A stretch of DNA of 64,000 nucleotides. Source: Syntrophus sp963665935 (GTDB lineage Bacteria > Desulfobacterota > Syntrophia > Syntrophales > Syntrophaceae). This document shows positions 8,668 to 18,255 of the stretch, piece by piece. The notes under the pieces are model-generated. The model was not told the DNA's origin, ran no database searches, and was given only the letters and a program-made list of their open reading frames with translations. A program made the translations under genes and the position numbers. The DNA is taken from the NCBI GenBank assembly GCA_963665935.1, contig OY762510.1, forward strand, positions 2,356,001-2,420,000, in the 5' to 3' direction. Each line of letters opens with the position of its first letter. Positions within the stretch are counted from its first letter, which is position 1.

Positions 8668-11600
8668 ATGATAAAAGGAATCATTGAGCATGAATCGGAA
8701 GAAATGCAGCGTGAAACAGAACGAGAACTAAACGCAAAATACCTTGACTTGGCAGAAGTCTTACTCATTGCAGTTGAAACGGATCAGACCGTTTCTTTCG
8801 TTAACAGAAAGGGATGTGAGATCTTAGAATACCCAGCAGAAGAGATACTTGGTAAAAACTGGTTTGAAAATTTCCTTCTGGAAAAAGATCGTGAACAAAT
8901 GAAGGCTCTCTTTGAGAGTAGACTTTCTGGAGAAGTTAAATTCATTCCCAATTTTGAAGCTTCGATTTTGACCCGTTCAGGTGAGAAACGAATGATTGAA
9001 TGGCACAATTCGGAATTGAAAAACGAAAAAGGGGAAATAATACGTGTCATCGCCTCTGGATCGGATATTACTGAACGTAGGCGAGTAGAAGAGGAATTAA
9101 GAACAGCAGAGAGAAAATATCGAGGAATTTTTGAGAATGCCATTGAGGGTATCTTTCGTCTGACACCTGACGGAATTATTCTTGATGCCAATCCTTCATT
9201 GGCTCGCATGTATGGATATAATTCTCCGCAGGAGATGATTAATTCATTAACCCATGTCAAACAGCTTTACGCGGATCCAGAAATTCGAGAAAAATGGATT
9301 TCGATTATTGAACAAAATGATCATGCTGATTTTGAAACGCAAATGTGTAAGAAAGATGGAAGCACATTTTGGGTATTCCAGAGTATTCGAGCTGTACACA
9401 GCCCTGAAGGTCAAACTATCTATTATAAGGGTTTTTCCGAAGATATTACAAATCGAAAACGATCGGAGGAAAATCTACGATGGAAGACAGCCTTACTTGA
9501 AGCGCAGTTGAACACCTCTATTGATGGCATACTGGTGGTTGATGAGAATAATAAAAGGATTATAACAAATAAACGACTCATAGAATTTTGGAATATTCCT
9601 CAATATATCTTGGAAGATGAAGATGACGCGGCATTGCTCAATTATGCCGCCAGCATAGTCAAGTATCCTGGGGAATTCATCAAAAAAGTTAACTACCTTT
9701 ACGATCATCCCTACGAAACCAGTTTTGACGAGATTAAATTTAAGAGCGGAATGGTTCTGGACCGGTATTCAGCTCCTGTTTTGGACGAGAAGGGGCACCA
9801 CTATGGGCGGATCTGGGGGTTCCGCGATGTCACAGAACGTAAACAGGCCGAGGAGGCACTAAAACAGTCTGAATGTTTATACCGAACGATATTCGAAAAT
9901 ACAGGAACAGCAACCATTGTTATCGAAGAAGATACAACCATCAGCCTTGCCAGTACAGAATATGAAAAATTATCAGGTTATTGCAAAGATGAGGTCGAGG
10001 GCAAACTAAGTTGGACGGATGCTATCTTTCCAGAAGATTTGGAAAGAATGTTAACACAGCATAACTTACGTAGGAAGGATGGCAGTGCGGCCCTGAAACA
10101 ATATGAATTCAGGTATGTTGATCGATATGGAAAAATAAAAAACGTGGCTGTCTGTGTTGATATGATTCCCGGCACCAAGAAAAGCATCGCTTCCCTTTTG
10201 GATATCACAGACAGAAAACACGCGGAGGCGATATTACAGGAATCAGAGAGAAGACTTGCGGATATTATTGAATTTTTCCCAGAGGCAACTCTGATTATTG
10301 ATAATGATAGAAAAGTAGTAGCTTGGAATCGAGCAATGGAGGCGATGACCGGCATTAAGGTGGAAGAAATGCTCGGCAAGGGCGATTACGAATATGCCAT
10401 ACCTTTTCATGGACAAAGAAGACCCATTCTTGCCGATCTTGTTCTTGCCAGGAGCGAGAAGAAGAAAAAACAGGAATACAAAGATCTTCGTTTGGGTAGA
10501 CACATCCTTTATGGAGAAGGTATTGCCACGAATCTGTCAACTGGGGATCGGTTTTGTTCGGCAACTGCGACTGTATTATACGACTCCAAGGGAGAGGCCA
10601 TTGCAGCAATAGAATGTGTCCGTGACATCACAGAACAAAAACAGATAGAGGCTCGTTTAAATCGTGCTGAAAAGATGGAAGCTTTGGGCAATCTTGCCGG
10701 CGGTGTGGCACATGACCTGAACAACATCCTGGGTGTGATGGTCGGATACTCAGAATTATTGGTTGAAAAATTACCTGATGATAGTCTTTTAACAAAATAT
10801 GCACAACAAATTCTACAATCCAGTGAAAGAGGGGCAGCGATCATCCAAGACCTTTTAACTATGGCAAGACGAGTAGTAGCTGTTTCAGAAGTTGTCAACC
10901 TGAATAAAGTTGTAGCAGACTATTTGAAATCTCCTGAACACGAGAAGCTTATGTCTCATAATCGGAATCTTCTAGTCAGGACAGACCTTTCTGATGATCT
11001 GCTTAATATGAAGGGATCACCTATCCATTTAGGGAAGACAATCATGAACCTCATTTCTAATGCTGTGGAAGCCATTTCTGATCTAGGAACTGTAACAATC
11101 AGTACACAGAACCAATACGTGGATTATGCAATCAGCGGATATGACAATGTTCAGGAAGGCGAATATGTTATTCTGGCTGTTTCTGACACGGGAAAAGGAA
11201 TGAAGACTAGTGATTTGGGAAAAATATTTGAACCATTTTATACAAAAAAAGTAATGGGAAGTAGTGGGACAGGCTTGGGTCTAGCCGTGGTGTGGGGAAC
11301 CGTTAAAGATCACCATGGCTATATTGAAGTAAAAAGTGATGAGGGAGTTGGAACCACTTTCACACTCTATTTTCCGGTGACTAGAGAGGAATTGATGCGG
11401 GATCAAGAGAAAATAGATATTTCTTCGTATATGGGGCTGAGCGAGACGATCCTTGTCATTGACGATATGGAGTTTCAAAGGGATCTCGCCGAAACGATCT
11501 TGAGCAATCTGAATTATAATGTTAGAGCCGTTCCCAGTGGAGAAGCGGCGCTTGACTATCTCAGGAGTAATGAGGCAGATCTCCTGCTGTTGGATATGAT

Positions 11601-11805
11601 TATGGACCCCGGAATGGACGGATTGGAGACTTTCAAAAAGATAAAGGAAATCAAACCCGATCAGAAGGCCATTATTGTAAGTGGTTTTGCTGAAACCGAA
11701 CGGGTTAAAACAGCCCAGAAACTCGGTGCAGGTGAGTATGTCAGAAAGCCATACAATTTGGAAAAAATTGGACTAGCTATAAGAAGGGAACTGGATAGAG
11801 CGTAA
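8668..11805 (+). CDS. Hybrid sensor histidine kinase, five PAS domains plus receiver
   Basis: 1045 residues, no membrane segment, so a cytosolic sensor. Five PAS domains follow one another (about 20-135, 145-262, 275-390, 400-515, 525-655), several ending in the DITER/DITD motif. They are followed by HisKA with the phospho-acceptor in GGVAHDLNNIL (about 685), a HATPase domain with DTGKGM and GTGLGL motifs (about 780-900), and a C-terminal receiver (about 920-1040) with the aspartate in LLLLDMIMDPGMDG. GAGGGAAAAG precedes the ATG. It ends two bases from the convergent response regulator. The ligand is unknown. Its low GC content differs sharply from the flanking phage genes. Confidence 0.9.
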   Translation: MIKGIIEHESEEMQRETERELNAKYLDLAEVLLIAVETDQTVSFVNRKGCEILEYPAEEILGKNWFENFLLEKDREQMKALFESRLSGEVKFIPNFEASILTRSGEKRMIEWHNSELKNEKGEIIRVIASGSDITERRRVEEELRTAERKYRGIFENAIEGIFRLTPDGIILDANPSLARMYGYNSPQEMINSLTHVKQLYADPEIREKWISIIEQNDHADFETQMCKKDGSTFWVFQSIRAVHSPEGQTIYYKGFSEDITNRKRSEENLRWKTALLEAQLNTSIDGILVVDENNKRIITNKRLIEFWNIPQYILEDEDDAALLNYAASIVKYPGEFIKKVNYLYDHPYETSFDEIKFKSGMVLDRYSAPVLDEKGHHYGRIWGFRDVTERKQAEEALKQSECLYRTIFENTGTATIVIEEDTTISLASTEYEKLSGYCKDEVEGKLSWTDAIFPEDLERMLTQHNLRRKDGSAALKQYEFRYVDRYGKIKNVAVCVDMIPGTKKSIASLLDITDRKHAEAILQESERRLADIIEFFPEATLIIDNDRKVVAWNRAMEAMTGIKVEEMLGKGDYEYAIPFHGQRRPILADLVLARSEKKKKQEYKDLRLGRHILYGEGIATNLSTGDRFCSATATVLYDSKGEAIAAIECVRDITEQKQIEARLNRAEKMEALGNLAGGVAHDLNNILGVMVGYSELLVEKLPDDSLLTKYAQQILQSSERGAAIIQDLLTMARRVVAVSEVVNLNKVVADYLKSPEHEKLMSHNRNLLVRTDLSDDLLNMKGSPIHLGKTIMNLISNAVEAISDLGTVTISTQNQYVDYAISGYDNVQEGEYVILAVSDTGKGMKTSDLGKIFEPFYTKKVMGSSGTGLGLAVVWGTVKDHHGYIEVKSDEGVGTTFTLYFPVTREELMRDQEKIDISSYMGLSETILVIDDMEFQRDLAETILSNLNYNVRAVPSGEAALDYLRSNEADLLLLDMIMDPGMDGLETFKKIKEIKPDQKAIIVSGFAETERVKTAQKLGAGEYVRKPYNLEKIGLAIRRELDRA

Positions 11806-11807
11806 GA

Positions 11808-12224
11808 TCACATCAGTTCATATTCAAATACTTTCCAGCGCTCGATTTTATTAAAGGCATGTTCTGCTGCCTCAATAAGTGTCTTAAGTCCGGCAGGTTT
11901 CGTGAGTAAATCGTCAAATCCAGCCAAACGGCATTCCAAAAGCCCGAATAAGTTGGTATAGCCGGTCAGTGCGTGGATGACGGCTATTTGATCGTCTTTT
12001 CTGATCCTCCGGCAAAGATCAATACCGCTCATTCCCGGAAGCTGAAGATCCAGAAACATGACCATAATACTTTCTTTTTTTAGAATATCCAAAGCATCTT
12101 CCGCATTTTCCGCTGCTTTCACTGTATAGTTTTGCAGCCTGAACGTCTCTTCCAGCAAATAACGAATCGGTGCATCGTCATCCACGATAAGAATTTTTTT
12201 TTCGTCCACTTTTTCTTTTTCCAT
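11808..12224 (-). CDS. Single-domain response regulator
   Basis: 138 residues consisting only of a CheY-like receiver: acidic pair in ILIVDDDAPIR, phospho-acceptor aspartate in VMFLDLQLPGMSG, and a conserved threonine/lysine region near HALTGY and LLTKPAG. There is no output domain, so it would pass the signal to another protein or act by binding. It lies 32 bases downstream of the FIST-domain protein on the same strand and is probably co-transcribed with it, while the large hybrid kinase faces it from the other side. Confidence 0.88.
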   Translation of the reverse strand: MEKEKVDEKKILIVDDDAPIRYLLEETFRLQNYTVKAAENAEDALDILKKESIMVMFLDLQLPGMSGIDLCRRIRKDDQIAVIHALTGYTNLFGLLECRLAGFDDLLTKPAGLKTLIEAAEHAFNKIERWKVFEYELM

Positions 12225-12256
12225 TTATCAGCCGATTTTTCTGATGATTGCTCTAA

Positions 12257-14614
12257 TCAATTTCTGTAAATATCTATAATTTCACTAATGCCAGCGTAAT
12301 TCTTAACAGAACAGTCTTTGAGAGCCATAAGTTTCTCGGTGATTATTCCCACCCGTTTTGTTTGTTCTTTGATTATACGCAATTTCCCTAGATAATTTTC
12401 ATCTTGGGGAAGATTAGACATTAGGAGCTCAGTGTAACCGGAAAGGACCTGCATTGGCTGGTTTAATTCATGACAAATCGTTCCCGCCATTTCCAGGGCG
12501 TTCTGTAATTTTATTCGGTGAAACTGTTCTTCCTCCGCACGCTTCCGATCTGTTATGTCCTGCAGCAACGCTAGCAGATGTTCCGTTCCCTGTAGTTCGA
12601 TCCGTTCCGCCGAAAAGAGGCAATGACGAATATTTCCGTCTTTTGTTCTCAACGTGAGATCAAGGTTCTGCGCAAAACCTTCTTCTTTAAGCGTTTTGCG
12701 CAAAACATCATATTGTTCAGCATGAACAAAAAGGTCCAACTCCAATGCTTTTTTCCCTATAACCTCCTGGCGTGTCAATCCAAAGTCTTTCAGATGACTT
12801 TCGTTAATTTCGATAATTTCACCTGAAATTTTGGTGATGGCCATCATGGTGGGATTGCACTGAAAGGCCTTCATGAACTTTTCCTCGCTGGTTCTTAATG
12901 CCTCCTCGGTATGCTTCTGTTCCGTGATATCAGTTATGACCGAAATAATACCCCCCAGGGAGCCATCGGCTTTGTGAAAAAGGGCTTTGTGAATGATGTC
13001 ATGATGTGCATTGCCGTCTTTGGGATGTGTTTTGGATTCATAAACCACACTCCCGCCTTTGCAGATTAATTCAGCATCCATTTTTTGGTGAAGTTCTATT
13101 AAGTCTGCCGTCGGGATATCTTGAACGCCCTTTCCCAAGATCTTCTCCCGCCGAACGTTTAAGTATTTCTCAAAGGCCTTGTTGCATCCCAGGTACCTGC
13201 CCTCAGGATCTTTAAAGAAGACGGGATTGGGAATGTTATCGATCAGAGTCTGGAGAAAATGGACTTGTTCTACCAACTCCCTTTCCAGGCGCTTTTGCTC
13301 CGCAATGCGTTCTTCCATGATCCGGTTTAGATTCCGGTTTTGTTCTGCTACCTGGGCGGCGTAGGAAAGTTCATTCCCCAGCAGAAGGATCACGATAGCT
13401 TCGTTGTTATGATGGCTCACATGATCATCATTGATCCCCTGTTCGCCGGCAGAGTAGAATCCTACCACGGGAACACCGGGCATTATTTCATTGATCGAAG
13501 AGATCTCCTTATCGATGTTTCCATCCAGAAGGTGCATCCTCAGGAAACAGGAACAGACAAGGATTACGGCCGGGCGACCAATCCCTGACTGAGACATGGC
13601 CCGCAGCAGGGTGTCCCTACCCGCTGCAATCACCTCCTCCTCAAAGGCTTCCATAACAAAGAGTTGAGCACCTTCAGGGACAGGATGGGCAAGGAGAATG
13701 CCCTTCTCGGGGGTGATGTACCGAGGAACAAAAAGAGTGTACTGCCCCAACATATGCCGCATGCCAAATGGTTTCGCCAGCTGTTCAAACAAAGCCTTAC
13801 CTACAAGAGATTCCATTTTGAGATCATGGAGTTCCGCAAAGACATCGGCAGCAGGTTTCCTATCCATTTCCAGAATCTCACAATCTCGGACTTTGGTGGC
13901 GATGACTTTGTTTTTAGTAGGATGAAAACCATGGCCCATGGCAGTTCCGAACTGAAGACTTGTTTCAAAGACTGCAAGGACCACACTGTCACGATAGGCT
14001 TTATTCCCATAAAAGACGTAGTTGCTTTCCCCGCCCGTCCGCATGTCGTCACATGCAGCTCCGCCGAAAAAAGGAATACGTCCTTTAGAAAGACGTTTGA
14101 GTTCTTCCAGAATTTCCGGGCTTTTTGAATCGGTATCAAGCGTACTTCCTGGTGAAAATAAGAGACCAAAACACGATATACCTTCCTTGATTATCTCGTT
14201 GTAAACATTATCGTACTGGGGAGAAAAAAAGGGAGCCAGTCTTTCATTCTTGATAACTTCCTGCACGGCCTTCTGCCAGTCTTCCGATACCCGTTTTCCA
14301 AAGCCAACCTTGACCTTGAGAAAGGGAGAAGCAAGCGCCATAACCACAACACTGTTGGAGGAAATTCGATTACAGATTTCTGCGGCAGAACTGGAACCAA
14401 ATAAGGGTACATCACCCACTATACTCTGGACACCGGAAAGCATCTCGTTGAGTTGATAAGATACGGAGGCAAAGATAATCACTGCAGACAAGGGGTGTGT
14501 GGTAATGCTGACCATCGCCTGTTTTGCAGCCTCCAGGCCAACCGTATAGGAATCATCGCCAGACGCCACACCGCAGCCCACCTCGATGTTTGGCGAGGTT
14601 TCTGTATCCTTCAT
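12257..14614 (-). CDS. FIST sensor protein with two PAS domains and HisKA, no ATPase domain
   Basis: 785 residues. FIST N (about 20-210, GCGVASGDDSY...PLFGSSSAAEI) and FIST C (about 235-400, VPVVGFYSAGEQG) form an intracellular small-ligand sensor domain. A coiled linker (NRNLNRIMEERIAEQKRLE) leads to PAS at about 455-580 and 590-700, then a HisKA dimerisation helix with the histidine in GTICHELNQPMQVLSGY. The protein stops about 60 residues later (ISEIIDIYRN), so the HATPase_c domain is absent. It could be phosphorylated in trans or act as a decoy or scaffold. It probably forms an operon with the response regulator downstream. Confidence 0.88.
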   Translation of the reverse strand: MKDTETSPNIEVGCGVASGDDSYTVGLEAAKQAMVSITTHPLSAVIIFASVSYQLNEMLSGVQSIVGDVPLFGSSSAAEICNRISSNSVVVMALASPFLKVKVGFGKRVSEDWQKAVQEVIKNERLAPFFSPQYDNVYNEIIKEGISCFGLLFSPGSTLDTDSKSPEILEELKRLSKGRIPFFGGAACDDMRTGGESNYVFYGNKAYRDSVVLAVFETSLQFGTAMGHGFHPTKNKVIATKVRDCEILEMDRKPAADVFAELHDLKMESLVGKALFEQLAKPFGMRHMLGQYTLFVPRYITPEKGILLAHPVPEGAQLFVMEAFEEEVIAAGRDTLLRAMSQSGIGRPAVILVCSCFLRMHLLDGNIDKEISSINEIMPGVPVVGFYSAGEQGINDDHVSHHNNEAIVILLLGNELSYAAQVAEQNRNLNRIMEERIAEQKRLERELVEQVHFLQTLIDNIPNPVFFKDPEGRYLGCNKAFEKYLNVRREKILGKGVQDIPTADLIELHQKMDAELICKGGSVVYESKTHPKDGNAHHDIIHKALFHKADGSLGGIISVITDITEQKHTEEALRTSEEKFMKAFQCNPTMMAITKISGEIIEINESHLKDFGLTRQEVIGKKALELDLFVHAEQYDVLRKTLKEEGFAQNLDLTLRTKDGNIRHCLFSAERIELQGTEHLLALLQDITDRKRAEEEQFHRIKLQNALEMAGTICHELNQPMQVLSGYTELLMSNLPQDENYLGKLRIIKEQTKRVGIITEKLMALKDCSVKNYAGISEIIDIYRN

Positions 14615-15104
14615 TTTTTAGAATTCCTGTCAAGATTCAGTGTTGCATTCATCCTTTAATCTCATCTCTAACTCAATTAATACCTTTCAGCGGGTCAATG
14701 TCCTCGTTTCGTTAAAGGATGTGCAACACTTTGAAACATAGAGCTGCTGATAGGATTGACCTAATCGAGCAATAACCAAGCCATGGAACATCTTTGTTCT
14801 ATTTCAACTTTCCACGGTCGAGGAAGAATGCTGCTCGAAAAAACAGTTGTGAAAAATATAACGAAAAACATTCACGTTTGGGTATCTGCTACAAGATATC
14901 TGCTCTTTTGAATTGCAGAACAGGACATGACGATAGAAATCATTCATAGATTGAAGTATGAAGCGACGTAAGTCAGCATCTGATGGTTTAATGTCAAAAA
15001 ACCGACGTTTTGTACAGCAGATCAATTTATGTATTTCGTGCAAAATTTTCATTTAAGCAGAACTCATTCCTTAGGAGCACATTAAATAAAGTCGGTAATA
15101 AGCT
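14615..15104. other. AT-rich spacer, right edge of signalling cassette
   Basis: 490 bases of low GC between the FIST gene and the phage HTH gene. It must contain the minus-strand promoter of the FIST operon. A minus-strand frame at 14804-15052 (82 codons, starting MKILHEIHKLICC) is open but has no recognisable family or clear ribosome binding site, so I do not call it. Phage-like composition resumes at about 15100. Confidence 0.45.
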
Positions 15105-15377
15105 TCAACGGCTCATCCATTTTGACCTGGCGATTTTTGGTGTCTGGACAGGTTCCTGATCAGGTTCCTCCGGTGCAAGGTAATCTTCGGGATCAACATG
15201 AGCAGCTGCGATGAAATCCTGGAGGGAATTCCAGGATACGCGAAGTGCCCGCTGGCCGATCTTGATGGCTTGGAGGCTACCATCCCGAATAAGATCATAA
15301 ACGTGATGTTCCGTACAGGAGAGCATATCAGCCACAGCCTGGACGGAGATGAACCGGTCCGTCACCATTTCCTTCAT
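15105..15377 (-). CDS. Helix-turn-helix DNA-binding protein (excisionase/AlpA-like)
   Basis: 90 residues. The N-terminal part is an HTH_17-type winged helix: RFISVQAVADMLSCTEHHVYDLIRDGSL, then the wing KIGQRALRVSW. A flexible acidic/proline tail follows. It overlaps the end of the terminase large subunit gene by four bases (ATGA), so it is made with the terminase. Its role at this position is unknown; regulation of late genes is one possibility. Its C-terminal ARSKWM resembles the terminase C-terminal ARSRWM. Confidence 0.75.
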   Translation of the reverse strand: MKEMVTDRFISVQAVADMLSCTEHHVYDLIRDGSLQAIKIGQRALRVSWNSLQDFIAAAHVDPEDYLAPEEPDQEPVQTPKIARSKWMSR

Positions 15378-17293
15378 CGACTATGCTCCATCCACCGGGA
15401 TCGTGCTACCTCCACCGAAGGCCTCGTGGCAGAGACTGCAGGTTTTGCCTCCTGTTTCATCCATTCCGCCAGCATCCTGAGGGACGGCAGCCAGGAACTG
15501 TCGGCACAGGCGGCTGCGAGACATTCCGCATCGAGGAGGTGATTCGACTTCCTGACCCGCTTCCAGAACTTTCTTCCTTTCTTGTCCCGGCAGAGTTCCT
15601 CGGCCAGGATCTGGGAGGCGTAATCCTCTTCCGTCTCCGCATGGAGAAAGAAACGTTGGGATTCCTTCTTTTCACCGATCTTGTTGCCCTGATCGTCCAG
15701 GATCGGAGCGCCGCGCTCCAGGCGCCAATGGAGAAGCTCCTTGAAGGCGTTCGCGTCGACCAGACGCAGTTCCAGACCGCCGGGGATCGGCTTGCTGCTG
15801 TGAGGGAGCTTGTCGATGACCGTGGCGCGGACCCTCTGAAGCTGGGAATGGGAGGCCCCCTTGGTGCCGAAGACGCGGCCGCGGCCTTTTTCGCGAAGCC
15901 ACATGTAGATCTCCTCCGTCCGGGTCCATTCCCCGGAATCGGTATCGCCGCCGCCTGTATCCATGGCTGCCCGCCAGATCTCAATGGAGTCGTCCGAGCC
16001 TTCAACCCGGTAGGAGGTGTTGAAAAGGAGGGCTTCCACATCGTCAAAGGTGGCCAGGAACCCGTACTGGATCAGCCAGGAGGTGAGATCCTCCGCCCAA
16101 GCCCGGACGACGAACCAGAATCCGAACTTCTGGCAGTCGATGCCGCAGGTCAGGGCGACGGCTTCCTTCGGAACGGTCAGTGCCGGCAATGAACAGCGGT
16201 GCTCCAGGATTCGGCTTTCCTTCTGCGGGGTGATGGATTCCTTCCAGACCTTGGCCTCATGCTGGGTGACAAAGACCATCTTCTTCGCGGGATCCTCCAT
16301 GCCCCGGAGATGGGCCGCCACTACGCTGGAGAGGGAGACGAAGGGGGAATACCAGGAAGGCAGGTGAAAGGCAACGCAGCGGGGACGGTCAATAGAGACT
16401 TCTGGTCGCCAGTGGCCCAGGCGGACGGCCTGGTCCCTGAGGTAGTCGTTCCAGAGCATCCCGCAGGCGCAGCACTGGTAGGAAGCCAGGCGCTTCCGGA
16501 CGATCTCCCGGGGCTCCATGACTGCCTTCGGCCAGGCGAACCGCTCGAATTCCATCAGCTGAGCTTCGCCGCAGATCGGACAGACCGCATAATAATGCCG
16601 GAGCTCATCGGCCTCCGTCTCGACGGCTTTGCCGATGAGGCCCGACTCGTCTGTCGGTGTAGAGAGGTCGAGGATCTTCTTCGTTTCCGGATAGGCGTTG
16701 GTCCTCATATCGGAAAGAGAGCGGGGATCGGCTTCCTTTCCGGAGAAGCTGGGGAACTTGTCAATCTCGTCGCGGATCAGGTATTGGACTGATTCCGAGG
16801 AGATCTCCGCCGCAGAGGTCGCCCAGGCCATCATGAAATCCATCCCGTTCTGGAAATGAACGGCTAAAGTCGTTGTCTCATCAAAACGGAGACTCATAAG
16901 TTCGGCGATACGGGGCGAGCTCCGAAACATGGGAAGAATCCGCCGGCGGGCGATCCGCTTAGTGACCTTCTCATCGGGCATGACGTACATGCACGGGCCG
17001 GGCGCTTGGTCGATGACATAGCAAAGGAAATTGAAGGCCACCTGGGTCTTGCCTGTCTGGGGGGCAAACTGCATGATGACCTGTCGAACCCAGGGAAGGT
17101 TCAGGGTGTCCATGGGCTCGATGAGGTAGGGGGTGATGTCGTTTCGCCACTTGCCGGTCATGGGGCCGTTGGTGACGACGCGATGGCGCTCCGCCCACTG
17201 AGAAACACTGAGCCTCTCCCGGGGACGGAAGACGCGGATCTCGCCTGGGGTGAAGCGGAAGAAAGATAAATCGGCTGCTGCGTTATTCATCAT
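15374..17293 (-). CDS. Terminase large subunit (lambda GpA family)
   Basis: About 639 residues, the GpA length. The start at 17293 (ATGATG) is chosen because AGGAGGAT lies just upstream; it overlaps the previous gene by 11 bases. Motifs in order are the ATP-binding region APQTGKTQVAFNFL (Walker A-like), the acidic Walker B-like region YLIRDEIDKFP, a zinc-binding CPICGEAQ and CCACGM pair, and a nuclease domain with DCQKFGFW and MDTGGGDTDSG. With the small subunit it cuts concatemeric DNA and pumps it into the procapsid. Confidence 0.93.
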   Translation of the reverse strand: MMNNAAADLSFFRFTPGEIRVFRPRERLSVSQWAERHRVVTNGPMTGKWRNDITPYLIEPMDTLNLPWVRQVIMQFAPQTGKTQVAFNFLCYVIDQAPGPCMYVMPDEKVTKRIARRRILPMFRSSPRIAELMSLRFDETTTLAVHFQNGMDFMMAWATSAAEISSESVQYLIRDEIDKFPSFSGKEADPRSLSDMRTNAYPETKKILDLSTPTDESGLIGKAVETEADELRHYYAVCPICGEAQLMEFERFAWPKAVMEPREIVRKRLASYQCCACGMLWNDYLRDQAVRLGHWRPEVSIDRPRCVAFHLPSWYSPFVSLSSVVAAHLRGMEDPAKKMVFVTQHEAKVWKESITPQKESRILEHRCSLPALTVPKEAVALTCGIDCQKFGFWFVVRAWAEDLTSWLIQYGFLATFDDVEALLFNTSYRVEGSDDSIEIWRAAMDTGGGDTDSGEWTRTEEIYMWLREKGRGRVFGTKGASHSQLQRVRATVIDKLPHSSKPIPGGLELRLVDANAFKELLHWRLERGAPILDDQGNKIGEKKESQRFFLHAETEEDYASQILAEELCRDKKGRKFWKRVRKSNHLLDAECLAAACADSSWLPSLRMLAEWMKQEAKPAVSATRPSVEVARSRWMEHSR

Positions 17294-18146
17294 CGGGATC
17301 CTCCTCGTCGTCTTTATCCTCCGCTGGAGACATGGCGACCGGGATGGAAAACTCCTGGTCCTCGGCATAGCGGCCGAAGAACTCTTCAAAGCACAGCAGG
17401 AGATACTGGATCAGGTCCGGTGCCTTGTTGTGGTCGCCTTCCACGAAGGCGATGATCTCCGAAGACCGACTCCGGCAGAAACTCTCTAGGTCGTTCCGAA
17501 AGAACGCCGCCCGCTTGGCCAGTTCCCGATCAAAATATTCCTTCTCGACGTACTGGCCCTGGGCGATCTTCAACTTGATGGCCGCCATGTCCGCCTGGGA
17601 TCTCAGCTTGTCGGCCTCCGCCCTGGCCTTCAGTTCCGCGATGCTGCTGAGGGCCTCATCGTGCTTTCCCAGGGCGCCCTTCTGCCTGAGGTATTGGCCG
17701 GCGTATTTCTCGATACTCTTGACTGGGTAGGTCCCGCCGGAATCGGAAACGATCTTTCCCGTCTTGGCGTCGGCATAAAGCTTCGACTTCGAGATCTTCC
17801 AGCCATGGTGCTTCAGCCAGTCGGCAACGGCCAGGAGGTTCGGCAGGGGACGGTCTTTGGGAAAGTATTTGGACTCCAGTTCCGAGATGGACTTTAAAAG
17901 GGCGGACTCCGCCTGCCGCCAATCCTTCAACCTGGCACTCGTCTTCTGGGAGTTATAGGCGGTGAGGTTGGTGACGACGGCATTGTAGAGGACCTTCAGG
18001 GTGATCTTGTCCTGGTCGTCGGCCGCCTCGATCAGCTTGTCCAAACGCGCTTTATCCATCTTGATATCCGTGACAACGGACAGGAGCAACCCTCCCAATT
18101 CACCGCTGTCGATTCCGTGATCGGTTTCCATTTTTCTTGCCGTCAT
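17283..18146 (-). CDS. Terminase small subunit-like protein
   Basis: 287 residues, acidic C-terminal tail (EDKDDEEDPDDE). A central helix-turn-helix-like part (NLLAVADWLKHHGWKISKSKLYADAKTGKI, about 100-130) resembles the DNA-binding wing of Nu1-type small subunits; a long charged helical segment follows. It directly precedes and overlaps the GpA gene, the conserved position of the small subunit that recognises the packaging site. Assignment rests on the HTH and the gene order. Confidence 0.75.
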   Translation of the reverse strand: MTARKMETDHGIDSGELGGLLLSVVTDIKMDKARLDKLIEAADDQDKITLKVLYNAVVTNLTAYNSQKTSARLKDWRQAESALLKSISELESKYFPKDRPLPNLLAVADWLKHHGWKISKSKLYADAKTGKIVSDSGGTYPVKSIEKYAGQYLRQKGALGKHDEALSSIAELKARAEADKLRSQADMAAIKLKIAQGQYVEKEYFDRELAKRAAFFRNDLESFCRSRSSEIIAFVEGDHNKAPDLIQYLLLCFEEFFGRYAEDQEFSIPVAMSPAEDKDDEEDPDDE

Positions 18147-18255
18147 TTAAGAATTTTTGTTATAAGCCCTCTGCGGTCGGCGGCCTGTCCGTGTTGCGAG
18201 CACGGAATCCGGGATTCTTGCCGTCTCCCGGAAGGCCCCGATCGTTCTACCCCCT

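Noticed and set aside
14804..15052. 82-codon minus-strand frame in the right edge of the signalling cassette
   Set aside because: Plausible residues but no family, no clear start signal, and AT-rich DNA where such frames arise by chance.
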